Shown in pieces: positions 1-6,763 of a stretch of 47,414 nt of DNA. Below the pieces are notes generated by a model. That model was not told the origin of the DNA and searched no databases. It saw only the letters and a list, made by a program, of their open reading frames with translations. This stretch comes from Mitsuaria sp. GD03876 (GTDB lineage: Bacteria > Pseudomonadota > Gammaproteobacteria > Burkholderiales > Burkholderiaceae_C), in the NCBI RefSeq assembly GCF_029840635.1, contig NZ_JAOCCU010000048.1, positions 1 to 47,414 on the forward strand, written 5' to 3'. Position numbers and translations under genes: made by a program. The stretch's first letter is position 1. Each line of letters begins with the position of its first letter.

Positions 1-969
1 CGGCCCGAGCCGCGCGGCGATGCGCTCCAGCGTCAGGTACAGCGTCTCGCCGGTGCGCACCACGTCGGGCAGCAGCGAGGCGCTGTCCTCGGTCAGCGCC
101 TGCACGCCGATCGCCGTCAGCCGCAGCTCGCCGACCGGCGCGCGCAGCGTCGTCTTGGCCAGGTGCTCGGCCATCAGCCGGCAGAAGTGCTCGAGCTCGC
201 GGATCGGCTCGGCGGTGCGGATCGTCAGCGCGCCGCCGTCGCCGGCGTCCTTGGCGCGCATCGAGTCGTGCACCCAGTGCAGCGTCACGCCGGTCGCGCC
301 GGCATGGCGCGCGGCCAGCCAGCCGCACAGCCGCATCAGCAGCGGCCGCGCGCCCATCAGCAGCGCCGGGCCGTGGTCCTCGCGGCTGGGCAGCTCGACG
401 CGGGCGAGGAATTCCTCCGGCAGCAGTTCCCAGCGGTGCGCCTCCGGCCGCAGCCCGTAGGCCTGGTCCAGCATCGTCAGCAGCGCCGCGCCGAAGCGCC
501 GGCCGATGCCGCCGCGCGGCAGCGCCCGCAGCTGGCCCAGCGTGTTGATGCCGGCGCGGCTGAGCGGCTCCGCGTGCTCGGCCGCGGCGCTCAGCGCCTG
601 CAGCGGCAGCGGATCCAGCACCGCCTGCAGCAGCCGGCCGCCCAGGTCCGTCACGCCGCAGCGCGCCAGCACCAGCGCGGCGGTGGCCGTCGGCGCCCAG
701 CCGATGCCCACCGCGCCCAGGTCGGGCGCCTCCTCGCCGATGCGCGCCTTCAGCGCGGCCAGGCCGCGGAACAGCCGCAGGCTGGCCTCGACCTCCAGGA
801 CGACGGCGTCCTCCATCAGCGCCACGCGCGGCGTGAACTGCAGGCACCAGACCGCCAGCCCCGCCTGCGCCTCGGCGCACACCCCCCAGGGATGCGGCGG
901 CGGCGCGGTGGCCGGGTCCTCAAACGGCGCCGGCGGACGAGGCGGCAGGATCAGCGCGACCCACAACAT
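1..969 (-). CDS. imuB: ImuB, Y-family DNA polymerase-like mutasome protein (partial)
   Basis: The reading frame opens at an ATG at 969 (MLWVALILPP) and runs without a stop to the left edge, giving about 323 residues with the C-terminus missing. The MLW(V/L)AL start and the Y-family-like body (for example GINTLGQLRALPRGGIGRRFG, a helix-hairpin-helix-like segment near residues 160-180) fit ImuB. This is the catalytically inactive polymerase relative that bridges ImuA, the beta clamp and DnaE2 during SOS-induced translesion synthesis. It overlaps the end of imuA by 50 bp in another frame, so the two are probably translationally coupled. In this type of cassette dnaE2 normally follows, which would lie just left of the window. 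The C-terminal clamp-binding motif cannot be seen. Confidence 0.9.
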   Translation of the reverse strand, partial: MLWVALILPPRPPAPFEDPATAPPPHPWGVCAEAQAGLAVWCLQFTPRVALMEDAVVLEVEASLRLFRGLAALKARIGEEAPDLGAVGIGWAPTATAALVLARCGVTDLGGRLLQAVLDPLPLQALSAAAEHAEPLSRAGINTLGQLRALPRGGIGRRFGAALLTMLDQAYGLRPEAHRWELLPEEFLARVELPSREDHGPALLMGARPLLMRLCGWLAARHAGATGVTLHWVHDSMRAKDAGDGGALTIRTAEPIRELEHFCRLMAEHLAKTTLRAPVGELRLTAIGVQALTEDSASLLPDVVRTGETLYLTLERIAARLGP

Positions 970-1816
970 CGGGCGACTCCGGGAACAGGGCGAGCGCGAC
1001 GCGCGCGCGGGGGGATTCGGTCGAGGCCGGGGGAGCGGCCTGGAGGGCGGCTTCGAGGGACCCGAGGGTCTCGAGGGCTTCGGGCGCGGACGCGGTCGCC
1101 GGGGCAGGCACGGCCTCGGGCACCGGCGCCACCGGGCGCATCGTGCCGGGCTGCATCGTGCGCGGCGTCAGCACCCGCGCCAGCCCGCCCGGGATCGACG
1201 CCAGCCGCAGCGGCGTCTCGTGGGCGGGGCCCTTGCGCTTGAGGATGCGGACGTTCAGCGCCCAGTCGATGTCGACCGTCACCTCCACCCGCAGCGGCGC
1301 GGGCGACGGATCGTGGCGCGCGGCCAGCGGCCGGAACAGGAACACCGGGCCCTCGAACGACTGCGCCAGCACCTGCAGCCGCCGCAGCTGCTCGGGCGAG
1401 GCCTGCGGCATCCAGGCCAGCACCGCGCCGGCGGCGTTGGACTTGATCAGCTGCTCGGCGCACCAGAGCCGCTCCGACGGCGCCTGGGCCTGGATCCAGA
1501 CCAGGTGGCGCTCGTCCAGCCCCAGGTGCAGCAAGCCGGGCAGGTGGGGGCGCTTGGGCGGGCCGACCAGCGCCACCGCGGCGCCGTCGGCGACGACGCG
1601 GCGCAGCGCCGGACCCGCCAGCCGCCATTCGGCGAGCGAGAACTGCGGCATCAGCACTTCGGTCAGCTGGCGGCCGGGCCAGCCGCCGCCGGGCAGCTCG
1701 GCGTCGAGCGCGTCGAAGCCGCTGGGCCAGACGGTGTCGGTGCCGCGGCCCAGCGCGTCGCCGCGCCAGAGCGCCTCGGCCACCGCCGGGGGCAGGGGCG
1801 TGGGCAGGGGAATCAT
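920..1816 (-). CDS. imuA: ImuA, translesion DNA synthesis-associated RecA-like protein
   Basis: This 298-aa protein starts MIPLPTPLPPAVAEALWRGD. It has the ImuA/SulA-like pattern: an N-terminal GFDALDAELPGGGWPGRQLTEVL segment (about residues 33-55) typical of RecA-fold relatives, a degenerate nucleotide-binding core, and a low-complexity Ala/Pro-rich C-terminus that overlaps imuB. In known cassettes ImuA works with ImuB and DnaE2 in damage-induced mutagenesis. The ATG at 1816 lies 55 bp downstream of a LexA box (1871-1890), so SOS control is expected. A terminator-like hairpin (1844-1865) sits between box and gene. The DNA-directed role is inferred from family membership. Confidence 0.9.
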   Translation of the reverse strand: MIPLPTPLPPAVAEALWRGDALGRGTDTVWPSGFDALDAELPGGGWPGRQLTEVLMPQFSLAEWRLAGPALRRVVADGAAVALVGPPKRPHLPGLLHLGLDERHLVWIQAQAPSERLWCAEQLIKSNAAGAVLAWMPQASPEQLRRLQVLAQSFEGPVFLFRPLAARHDPSPAPLRVEVTVDIDWALNVRILKRKGPAHETPLRLASIPGGLARVLTPRTMQPGTMRPVAPVPEAVPAPATASAPEALETLGSLEAALQAAPPASTESPRARVALALFPESPDVVGRADPAASSAGAV

Positions 1817-1843
1817 GGCGAGTCGGTCGATGGAGAGACAAAA

Positions 1844-1865
1844 ACGCCGGTTGTCGAACCGGCGT
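1844..1865 (-). terminator. Hairpin plus T-run between LexA box and imuA
   Basis: A perfect 9-bp stem (acgccggtt / aaccggcgt) with a 4-nt loop is followed on the minus strand by a run of Ts. It could terminate the histidine-kinase transcript that ends at 1923. It lies downstream of the LexA box and 28 bp upstream of the imuA ATG, so it could equally act in the imuA leader. Confidence 0.6.
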
Positions 1866-1870
1866 GGATT

Positions 1871-1890
1871 TACTGTATGTGCATACAGTA
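1871..1890. promoter_or_regulatory. LexA (SOS) box of the imuA-imuB operon
   Basis: A palindromic SOS box with core CTGTATGTGCATACAG, flanked by TA on both sides, matches the CTGT-N8-ACAG LexA consensus perfectly. It lies 55 bp upstream of imuA, the only nearby damage-response gene, and 33 bp beyond the 3' end of the kinase gene. Confidence 0.92.
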
Positions 1891-1922
1891 TAGGTTGGCG
1901 ATCGACTCGTCCAGGGGCTGTT

Positions 1923-3263
1923 TCAACTCGAGTGGGGAGAATCTCCCGGATCGCGGGGCGGCGGTGCCGTCGGGGCCGGCGCGGGCGCGAAGCTCAGCAC
2001 GAAGCGCGTGCCCCCGCGGGCCGGCGCCTCCAGGCTGACGGTCCAGTCCAGGTGCTCGGCGACGCGCTTGACGATGGCCAGGCCCAGCCCGGCGCTGCCG
2101 GCGCCGGCGGGGTCGACCTGCATGAAGCGGTCGAAGATGCGGTCGCGCACCGCCGGCGGGATGCCGATGCCGGTGTCCTCGATGACGACGCGGCCGGCCT
2201 CGAGCCGGATGTCGACCCGGCCCTGCTCGGTGAACTGGCAGGCGTTGCGGATCAGGTTGCCCACGGCGATGGCGGCCAGCTCCGGCCGCGCCGGGACCTC
2301 CAGCGCCGCGGCGTCCGGATCGGCGTGCAGCGTCATCTCGACGTCCTTGCCGCGCAGCAGCGGGCGGCAGCGGTCCATCTCCTGGCGCAGCAGCGGCAGC
2401 ACGGCGGTCGGCGGGGCGCCGATGCTGGCCGGGTCGCGCGACAGCAGCAGCATCGCCACGACGCGCTCGCTGGTGTCGGCGGCGGTGCGGCGGATGCGCT
2501 CGGCCAGCTCGACCATGTCGTCGCGGCCGTGCAGCCGCGCCTTGAGCACCTCGGCGGCGCCCAGCATGACGGCCAGCGGGGTGCGCAGCTCATGGCTGAC
2601 GTCGCCGGTGAACCAGCGCTCGCGGTCCAGGTAGCGCTGCTGGGCCTCGGTCTTGGCGGCGAAGGCGCGCGAGAGCACGCCCAGCTCGTCGGTCGATTCC
2701 TGCAGCGGGTACTCGCGCGGCGCGGCGCCGGTCTCCACGGCGCGGGCCAGCGCGGTCACCGGCGCGACGATGCGGCTGGCGGTCAGCTGCGCCAGCAGCA
2801 GCGCCAGGCCCAGGCAGCAGACGAAGGCCAGGCCGAGCAGGCCGTAGACGCCGGCCTCGATCTTGGCGAAGTCCTCGTCGCGGTCGGTCAGCACGAAGGG
2901 CGCGCCGAGGTCGTCGCGGACCAGCACGTTGACCTCGACGCCGTCCTGCGGGAGCGTGTACTTGCCCGCGGGCTGGCCGCGCAGCGAGGCCGGGATCTCG
3001 GCGCCGCGGTACAGCGTGACGCTGGGCGGCAGGTCGGGCGGCAGGCCCTGGCGCTCGCGCGCGACGAGCTCGTCGGCGGTGCGGCTCAGGCGCTGGTCGA
3101 TCAGCCGGTCCTCGATGCTGGATGCGATGCGCACCGCGGCGACCGCGAAGGCGCCGCACACCAGCAGCGTCAGCAGCAGGAAGGCCGCGGCGACGCGGGT
3201 GCGCAGCGTGGTCGGCGCGGCGGTCGAGCGCGCGCGCCGGACCTCGCCGCCGTCATCCCGCAT
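1923..3263 (-). CDS. Sensor histidine kinase
   Basis: A 446-aa inner-membrane two-component sensor. TM1 lies about residues 22-47. A short periplasmic domain of about 90 residues follows, then TM2 about 139-160 and a HAMP-like linker. The HisKA box (SHELRTPLAV) has the phospho-accepting His at about 224. The HATPase_c domain has an N box (GNLIRNACQFT) and a G1 box (IEDTGIGIPP), so the kinase looks intact. The start overlaps the end of the response regulator upstream by 11 bp, which marks an operon and cognate pair. The stimulus cannot be read from the sequence. The C-terminus is Pro-rich and non-conserved. Confidence 0.93.
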   Translation of the reverse strand: MRDDGGEVRRARSTAAPTTLRTRVAAAFLLLTLLVCGAFAVAAVRIASSIEDRLIDQRLSRTADELVARERQGLPPDLPPSVTLYRGAEIPASLRGQPAGKYTLPQDGVEVNVLVRDDLGAPFVLTDRDEDFAKIEAGVYGLLGLAFVCCLGLALLLAQLTASRIVAPVTALARAVETGAAPREYPLQESTDELGVLSRAFAAKTEAQQRYLDRERWFTGDVSHELRTPLAVMLGAAEVLKARLHGRDDMVELAERIRRTAADTSERVVAMLLLSRDPASIGAPPTAVLPLLRQEMDRCRPLLRGKDVEMTLHADPDAAALEVPARPELAAIAVGNLIRNACQFTEQGRVDIRLEAGRVVIEDTGIGIPPAVRDRIFDRFMQVDPAGAGSAGLGLAIVKRVAEHLDWTVSLEAPARGGTRFVLSFAPAPAPTAPPPRDPGDSPHSS

Positions 3264-3936
3264 CGGGCGACACCAGCCGGTAGCCGATGCCCGGATGGGT
3301 CTTGAGCAGCGGGACGGGGAAGGGCTTGTCCAGCGCGGCGCGCAGCGCGTGGATGTGGGTGCGCAGCGCGTCGCTGTCGGGCGGGTCGTTGCCCCAGACC
3401 TCGCGCTCGAGGTCCTCGCGGCGGACCAGCTTGGGCGCCTCGCGCAGCAGCGCCGCCAGCAGCTTGTAGCCGGTGGGGGTCAGTTGGATCGGCTTGCCGG
3501 CGCGGGTGGCCTCCAGCGTGTCGGGGTCGAAGCTGACGTCGGCGTAGCTGACCGCGGAGCTGAGGTTCAGCCCGTGGGAGCGCCGCATCAGCGCCTTGAG
3601 CCGGATCTCCAGCTCGACCAGCGAGAAGGGCTTGACCAGGTAATCGTCGGCGCCGTTCTCGAAGCCGTTGACCTTGTCGGCGATGGTGTCGCGGGCGGTC
3701 AGCATCAGGATCGGGGTGGGGCGGCGGAAGTCCTTGCGCAGGCGCCGGGCGACGTCCAGGCCGTCCAGCCCCGGCAGGGTCAGGTCCAGCACGATCGCGT
3801 CGTAGGAGCCGGCGGCGGCCTGCGCCAGGCCGCCCAGGCCGTTGCGGGCCACGTCGAGCTGGTAGCCCATCGGCTCCAGGTAGGCGAACAGGTTGGCGAC
3901 GATGTCCGGGTTGTCTTCGATGACCAGCAGCTTCAT
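3253..3936 (-). CDS. OmpR/PhoB-family response regulator
   Basis: A 227-aa regulator with an N-terminal receiver (MKLLVIEDNPD; phospho-acceptor Asp about 51 in AIVLDLTLPG; conserved Lys in DDYLVKPFS). The C-terminal winged-helix DNA-binding domain ends in LKTHPGIGYRLV, typical of OmpR proteins. I chose the ATG at 3936, which puts the Met directly before the first receiver strand. In-frame GTG codons at 3939 and 3948 are alternatives. It is first in a two-gene operon with the kinase. Targets are unknown. No gene nearby is obviously controlled by it. Confidence 0.92.
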   Translation of the reverse strand: MKLLVIEDNPDIVANLFAYLEPMGYQLDVARNGLGGLAQAAAGSYDAIVLDLTLPGLDGLDVARRLRKDFRRPTPILMLTARDTIADKVNGFENGADDYLVKPFSLVELEIRLKALMRRSHGLNLSSAVSYADVSFDPDTLEATRAGKPIQLTPTGYKLLAALLREAPKLVRREDLEREVWGNDPPDSDALRTHIHALRAALDKPFPVPLLKTHPGIGYRLVSPDAG

Positions 3937-4287
3937 CACGAGGCTCACGTTCTGCGGCGCCCAGGGGCCGCGTCGTCCGACGGATGCGGGCCCGGCGGCG
4001 AGTGTTCGCCAGGAGCCCGCGGAAGCTGGGAATGCTATGCCAGCAGGGGGCGGCGGACCTGTCGGCGGGCTGTCGCCCTCGCCCCGTCAGGGGAGGCGCG
4101 CCATGTTTCGCGGGCGTACAGCGCGCACCGGCGCCGTCCGGCATGCGACGCGGTGAGACGCCGGTGCCCCGGCCACCGGGCGTCGGACGTGGGGCGAGCG
4201 TGATGCAAGTCCGGTCCGTGGTTCGGCGATCTCGAGGGGCTGGACCTTGAAATCTTGTCCAGGCGCATAATGTGCGGGTTAACCCTT
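3937..4287. other. Divergent intergenic region
   Basis: About 350 bp separate the response-regulator gene (leftward) from the GNAT gene (rightward). Open frames here are short, GC-skewed and not protein-like. The only signal I see is a weak rightward promoter candidate, TTGAAA at 4247-4252 and TAATGT at 4268-4273 with a short 15-bp spacer. No hairpin or operator stands out. Confidence 0.4.
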
Positions 4288-4878
4288 ATGTTTGCACCTG
4301 CCTTTTCCATCCCGGCGGTCGAGCGGCTCACCGAGACCCGCCGGCTGACGCTTCGCCCGCCCGAGGCGGCCGATGCCCGGACGTTCCGCGAGCTGCTGAC
4401 CGATCCCGCGAACCGCCGGTTCGACGCGGGCGGTCCGGCCGCGTCGGAGCGGCTGGAGCTGTGGCGCGCGCTGTGGGCGCGGGACGGGCTGGGGCCGTGG
4501 GCGGTGGCGCTGCGGGAGCAGCCGTCGCTGGGCTCGATCGGTTTCGGCGGGCTGAGCCGGGGCAGGATCTGCGGCGTGCCGGCGCTGCTGCTGGAGTTCC
4601 ACTTCCTGTCCGATCACTGGGGACGGGGGTATGCGGCGGAGATGTCGCTGGCGGCGTTGTCGCTGGCCTTCGACAGCCTGCACGCGGGGTCGGTGCAGGC
4701 CCTGCTCGGGGCGAGCAACACGGCGGCGCGCAAGACGCTGGAGCGGGTGGGGCTGCGGCTGACCGGCTCGGTTGCCGAACACCCCGGGGAAGCCGCGAGC
4801 CTGCTCTACGAGATCAACGCCGCGCAGTACGCGGCCCTGCCGCGCCAACAGCCGGAAGCGACGCCGTTCGGGGCGTGA
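4288..4878 (+). CDS. GNAT-family N-acetyltransferase (RimJ/RimL-like)
   Basis: A 196-aa protein with the RimJ/RimL-like GNAT start RLTETRRLTLRPPEAADARTF. The acetyl-CoA pyrophosphate-binding region is HWGRGYAAEMSLAALSLAF and the late motif is ASNTAARKTLERVGLRLTG, where GASN and the Arg/Lys are typical. The family transfers acetyl groups from acetyl-CoA to an amine, often a protein N-terminus or small molecule; the acceptor here is unknown. The start is uncertain: an ATG at 4270 and a TTG at 4255 are in frame. I prefer 4288 because a possible -10 element overlaps 4270. It is a single gene between two divergent or intergenic regions. Confidence 0.8.
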   Translation: MFAPAFSIPAVERLTETRRLTLRPPEAADARTFRELLTDPANRRFDAGGPAASERLELWRALWARDGLGPWAVALREQPSLGSIGFGGLSRGRICGVPALLLEFHFLSDHWGRGYAAEMSLAALSLAFDSLHAGSVQALLGASNTAARKTLERVGLRLTGSVAEHPGEAASLLYEINAAQYAALPRQQPEATPFGA

Positions 4879-4953
4879 GGGCGGGGCGCGAGCGGCGCCC
4901 TCGATCGACGTCTTCCAGCAAAACAGGCTGAAGTCCTACCCATTCGTTTGGAA

Positions 4954-4977
4954 GATGCACGAGTTTGGGTGTGCATC
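4954..4977. repeat. Inverted repeat upstream of bacteriocin-like gene
   Basis: Two perfect 7-bp arms, gatgcac (4954-4960) and gtgcatc (4971-4977), are separated by 10 nt. The pair lies about 115 bp upstream of the bacteriocin-like ORF in a stretch of clearly lower GC than the surroundings. It could be an operator or a small hairpin. No regulator can be assigned. Confidence 0.35.
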
Positions 4978-5092
4978 GGTCATCGAAGCCAGGGCGGGAA
5001 ATGAATGCAATGAAGTCGTCCCATTGACGAACGCCGTCAGGGGACGGAGGCGGGCATGTCGCCGCGCCTCCTCCATCCAACTGGAGACTTTC

Positions 5093-5422
5093 ATGACTGC
5101 ATTCATTGCCAATCCGACCCCCGTCCATGCCGGCGCGTGGCGCGCCGACGCCGGGGAGCCGGTCGGCATTCAGGAATTGACCTTGGAGGAGATCGAGCAG
5201 GTGCATGGCGGGTTCGGGCCCGCTGGAGCCCTGGCGGGAGCGGTGGGCGCTGGCGTGGGCTCGTACTTGACGGGAGGCAACGCTGGTCAAGTCGCCGCCG
5301 CAGCGATCTTCGGTGGCGTCGCCGGCTTCTTCTGCGGCGTGGGGATGTACGCCAGTTCGGCAACGGTGGCCGCCATGGGCACGTTCGCCACCAGCAGCAC
5401 GAACAGGTACACGCAGCGCTAA
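5093..5422 (+). CDS. Class II bacteriocin-like peptide precursor with double-glycine leader
   Basis: A 109-aa precursor starting at the ATG at 5093 behind a ctggag ribosome-binding site. Residues 28-40 (ELTLEEIEQVHGG) match the double-glycine leader consensus, with Leu -12, Glu -8, Ile -7, Val -4 and GlyGly at -2/-1. Cleavage after Gly40 would release a 69-residue, Gly/Ala-rich hydrophobic peptide with repeated GxxxG-like spacing (AGAVGAGVG, GGVAGFFCGVG) and one Cys, so no internal disulfide. Such leaders are cut and exported by peptidase-containing ABC transporters; none is encoded in this window. The next gene is a small membrane protein, a candidate immunity partner. The 40-aa leader is longer than usual. 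Antibacterial activity is inference. Confidence 0.8.
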   Translation: MTAFIANPTPVHAGAWRADAGEPVGIQELTLEEIEQVHGGFGPAGALAGAVGAGVGSYLTGGNAGQVAAAAIFGGVAGFFCGVGMYASSATVAAMGTFATSSTNRYTQR

Positions 5423-5435
5423 AAGCCCGATGAAT

Positions 5436-5463
5436 GGTCGGCACGGTGTCAGCCGTGCCGACC
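5436..5463 (+). repeat. Perfect 11-bp stem hairpin between bacteriocin-like and membrane gene
   Basis: ggtcggcacgg (5436-5446) pairs perfectly with ccgtgccgacc (5453-5463) around a 6-nt loop. No T-run follows, so it is a poor intrinsic terminator. It may stabilise or partly attenuate the transcript between the peptide gene and the downstream gene, giving unequal expression. Confidence 0.6.
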
Positions 5464-5482
5464 TCACTCCAAGAGCCCAACG

Positions 5483-5824
5483 ATGAACAACTTCGACATT
5501 CAGTTCGGCCTCAATAGCGTCACCTTCGTCGTCATCATGGTCAGTCACGCGGACCGATTTGCTTCAAGGGCGGGCCGCCTGTCATTGATTGGATTCCTGG
5601 CGGTCGTCTTCGCCAGCAATGCCGTGTTGAACCTGGACCGGTTCGCGCCGTGGGAGGCCATCGTGCGAGGAGCAGGAAATGCCGCGGTCGTCGCCGTGTG
5701 CACCCTCGCGCTGGCCCGCTACAACGAATGGCGCCGCATGAAGAAGGCAAGCGCCGCGCCCCGCGGCGCCACTTCGGCTACTGCTGCGGATACACCCGCA
5801 GCCCCGCCAGGTCCAGCACCCTGA
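5483..5824 (+). CDS. Small membrane protein, candidate bacteriocin immunity protein
   Basis: A 113-aa protein with three hydrophobic stretches (about residues 10-22, 32-50 and 59-78), followed by a basic segment (RYNEWRRMKK) and a disordered Ala/Pro-rich tail. I recognise no family. It starts 60 bp after the bacteriocin-like gene on the same strand with only a hairpin between, the usual place and size for an immunity protein that protects the producer's membrane. Its last 47 bp overlap the convergent Crp/Fnr-type gene, and the tail is compositionally like that overlap, so the C-terminus may be secondarily extended. Immunity function is inferred from position and topology only. Confidence 0.65.
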   Translation: MNNFDIQFGLNSVTFVVIMVSHADRFASRAGRLSLIGFLAVVFASNAVLNLDRFAPWEAIVRGAGNAAVVAVCTLALARYNEWRRMKKASAAPRGATSATAADTPAAPPGPAP

Positions 5825-6569
5825 GGCCGCCGTACTCGACCGCGATGAGGCGCTGCTCCTGCAGGTGGCGCAGCGCCTCGTTGACGCGCTGGCGCGAGAG
5901 CCCCACCAGGTGCCCCAGCTCCTGCTGCGTGATCCGCAGCAGCCCGTTCACCCCCGGGTACAGCATCGGATGGAACAGCGCCGCCAGGTTGCGCGCCACC
6001 CGCAGGTCCGGATCGCTCTGGCGGTCGATCTCGCGCGCCGCGATGAACTGCCCCAGCCGCTCGTTGAGCTGGTTCAGCACGTAGCGGTTGAAACCCAGGC
6101 TGGTCTCCAGCAACTCGTGGAAGCTCTCCAGCGGCAAGCCCGCCACCACGCTGCGCCGCAGCGCCTGGATGTTGTAGCGGTAGCACTCGCGCTTGAGCAG
6201 CGTGCCCTCGCCGAACCAGCCCCCCGGCGGCACCCCGGTGAAGGTCACCGGCCGCGCCGCCGCGTCGTCGTTGCTCATCTTGAGCAACCCGTCGATCACG
6301 CCGAACCAGAAATTGGCCTCGCGCCCCAGCCGGCAGATCCGCTCGCCGACCTCCACCTCCGCCACCTGGATGCTCGACGCGACCCGCTCGCGCCGCTCCG
6401 GCTCCAGCGCCTTCAGCCAGGGGATCGCCGCCATCTCCTGCGCCGTCGCGGCCCGCGCGCGCAAGCGGATCGGCTGCGTCGGCACCGTGCCGGACGGGAG
6501 CGGACGCAGGGGCACCGGGGTGGGCGAACCCAGCGCGGCGTGGACGGCGGAGTCGGGGGTGGCGGCCAT
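5778..6569 (-). CDS. Crp/Fnr-family transcriptional regulator
   Basis: A 263-aa regulator. It has an N-terminal extension of about 40 residues, a cyclic-nucleotide-binding-type beta-barrel (about 55-150, with GERICRLGREANFWFGVIDG and GGWFGEGTLLKRE), a dimerisation helix and a C-terminal helix-turn-helix (ITQQELGHLVGLSRQRVNEALRHLQEQRLI). No Fnr-type N-terminal cysteine cluster is seen, so oxygen sensing through an iron-sulfur cluster is unlikely. The recognition helix (SRQRVNEAL) differs from E. coli Crp at the key contact positions. It is divergent from the acyl-CoA synthetase/ABC operon, with a palindrome (6651-6666) between them, so it likely controls that operon and perhaps itself. The effector is unknown. 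Confidence 0.9.
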   Translation of the reverse strand: MAATPDSAVHAALGSPTPVPLRPLPSGTVPTQPIRLRARAATAQEMAAIPWLKALEPERRERVASSIQVAEVEVGERICRLGREANFWFGVIDGLLKMSNDDAAARPVTFTGVPPGGWFGEGTLLKRECYRYNIQALRRSVVAGLPLESFHELLETSLGFNRYVLNQLNERLGQFIAAREIDRQSDPDLRVARNLAALFHPMLYPGVNGLLRITQQELGHLVGLSRQRVNEALRHLQEQRLIAVEYGGLRVLDLAGLRVYPQQ

Positions 6570-6650
6570 CCCCCATTCATCGCGCCCGCGCTTGACATCA
6601 ACCTGACGCGACCCCCTGGGGAAAACGCTTCCCCGAACTCTCCCTAGGAA

Positions 6651-6694
6651 TGTCGTCGCAACGACAACACGACGTCAATGAGCCAGCCTACAGT
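6651..6694 (+). promoter_or_regulatory. Candidate Crp/Fnr-type operator and promoter of the acyl-CoA synthetase/ABC operon
   Basis: The perfect inverted repeat TGTCGT-cgca-ACGACA (6651-6666) has the 6-4-6 geometry of Crp/Fnr-family sites. A possible -10 hexamer, TACAGT, lies at 6689-6694. This would put the repeat centre near -42, the class II activator position, with no good -35 box. The site lies between the divergent regulator and the operon it probably controls. Binding is inferred. Confidence 0.5.
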
Positions 6695-6763
6695 CCATCC
6701 AACCCCGCACCACGAGCGCCCCCGTCAGAGGGGCGACCGCGAGGGCCCCACAAGGAGACGACG

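Noticed and set aside
1143-3305. A long plus-strand frame of 720 codons
   Set aside because: It is antisense to imuA, the LexA region and the kinase gene. The composition is typical of a high-GC shadow frame and the real genes on the other strand have clear domains.
6592-6606. Fnr-like ttgacatcaa near the regulator's start
   Set aside because: The half-sites are not separated by the four bases a Fnr/Crp site needs; the better site is 6651-6666.
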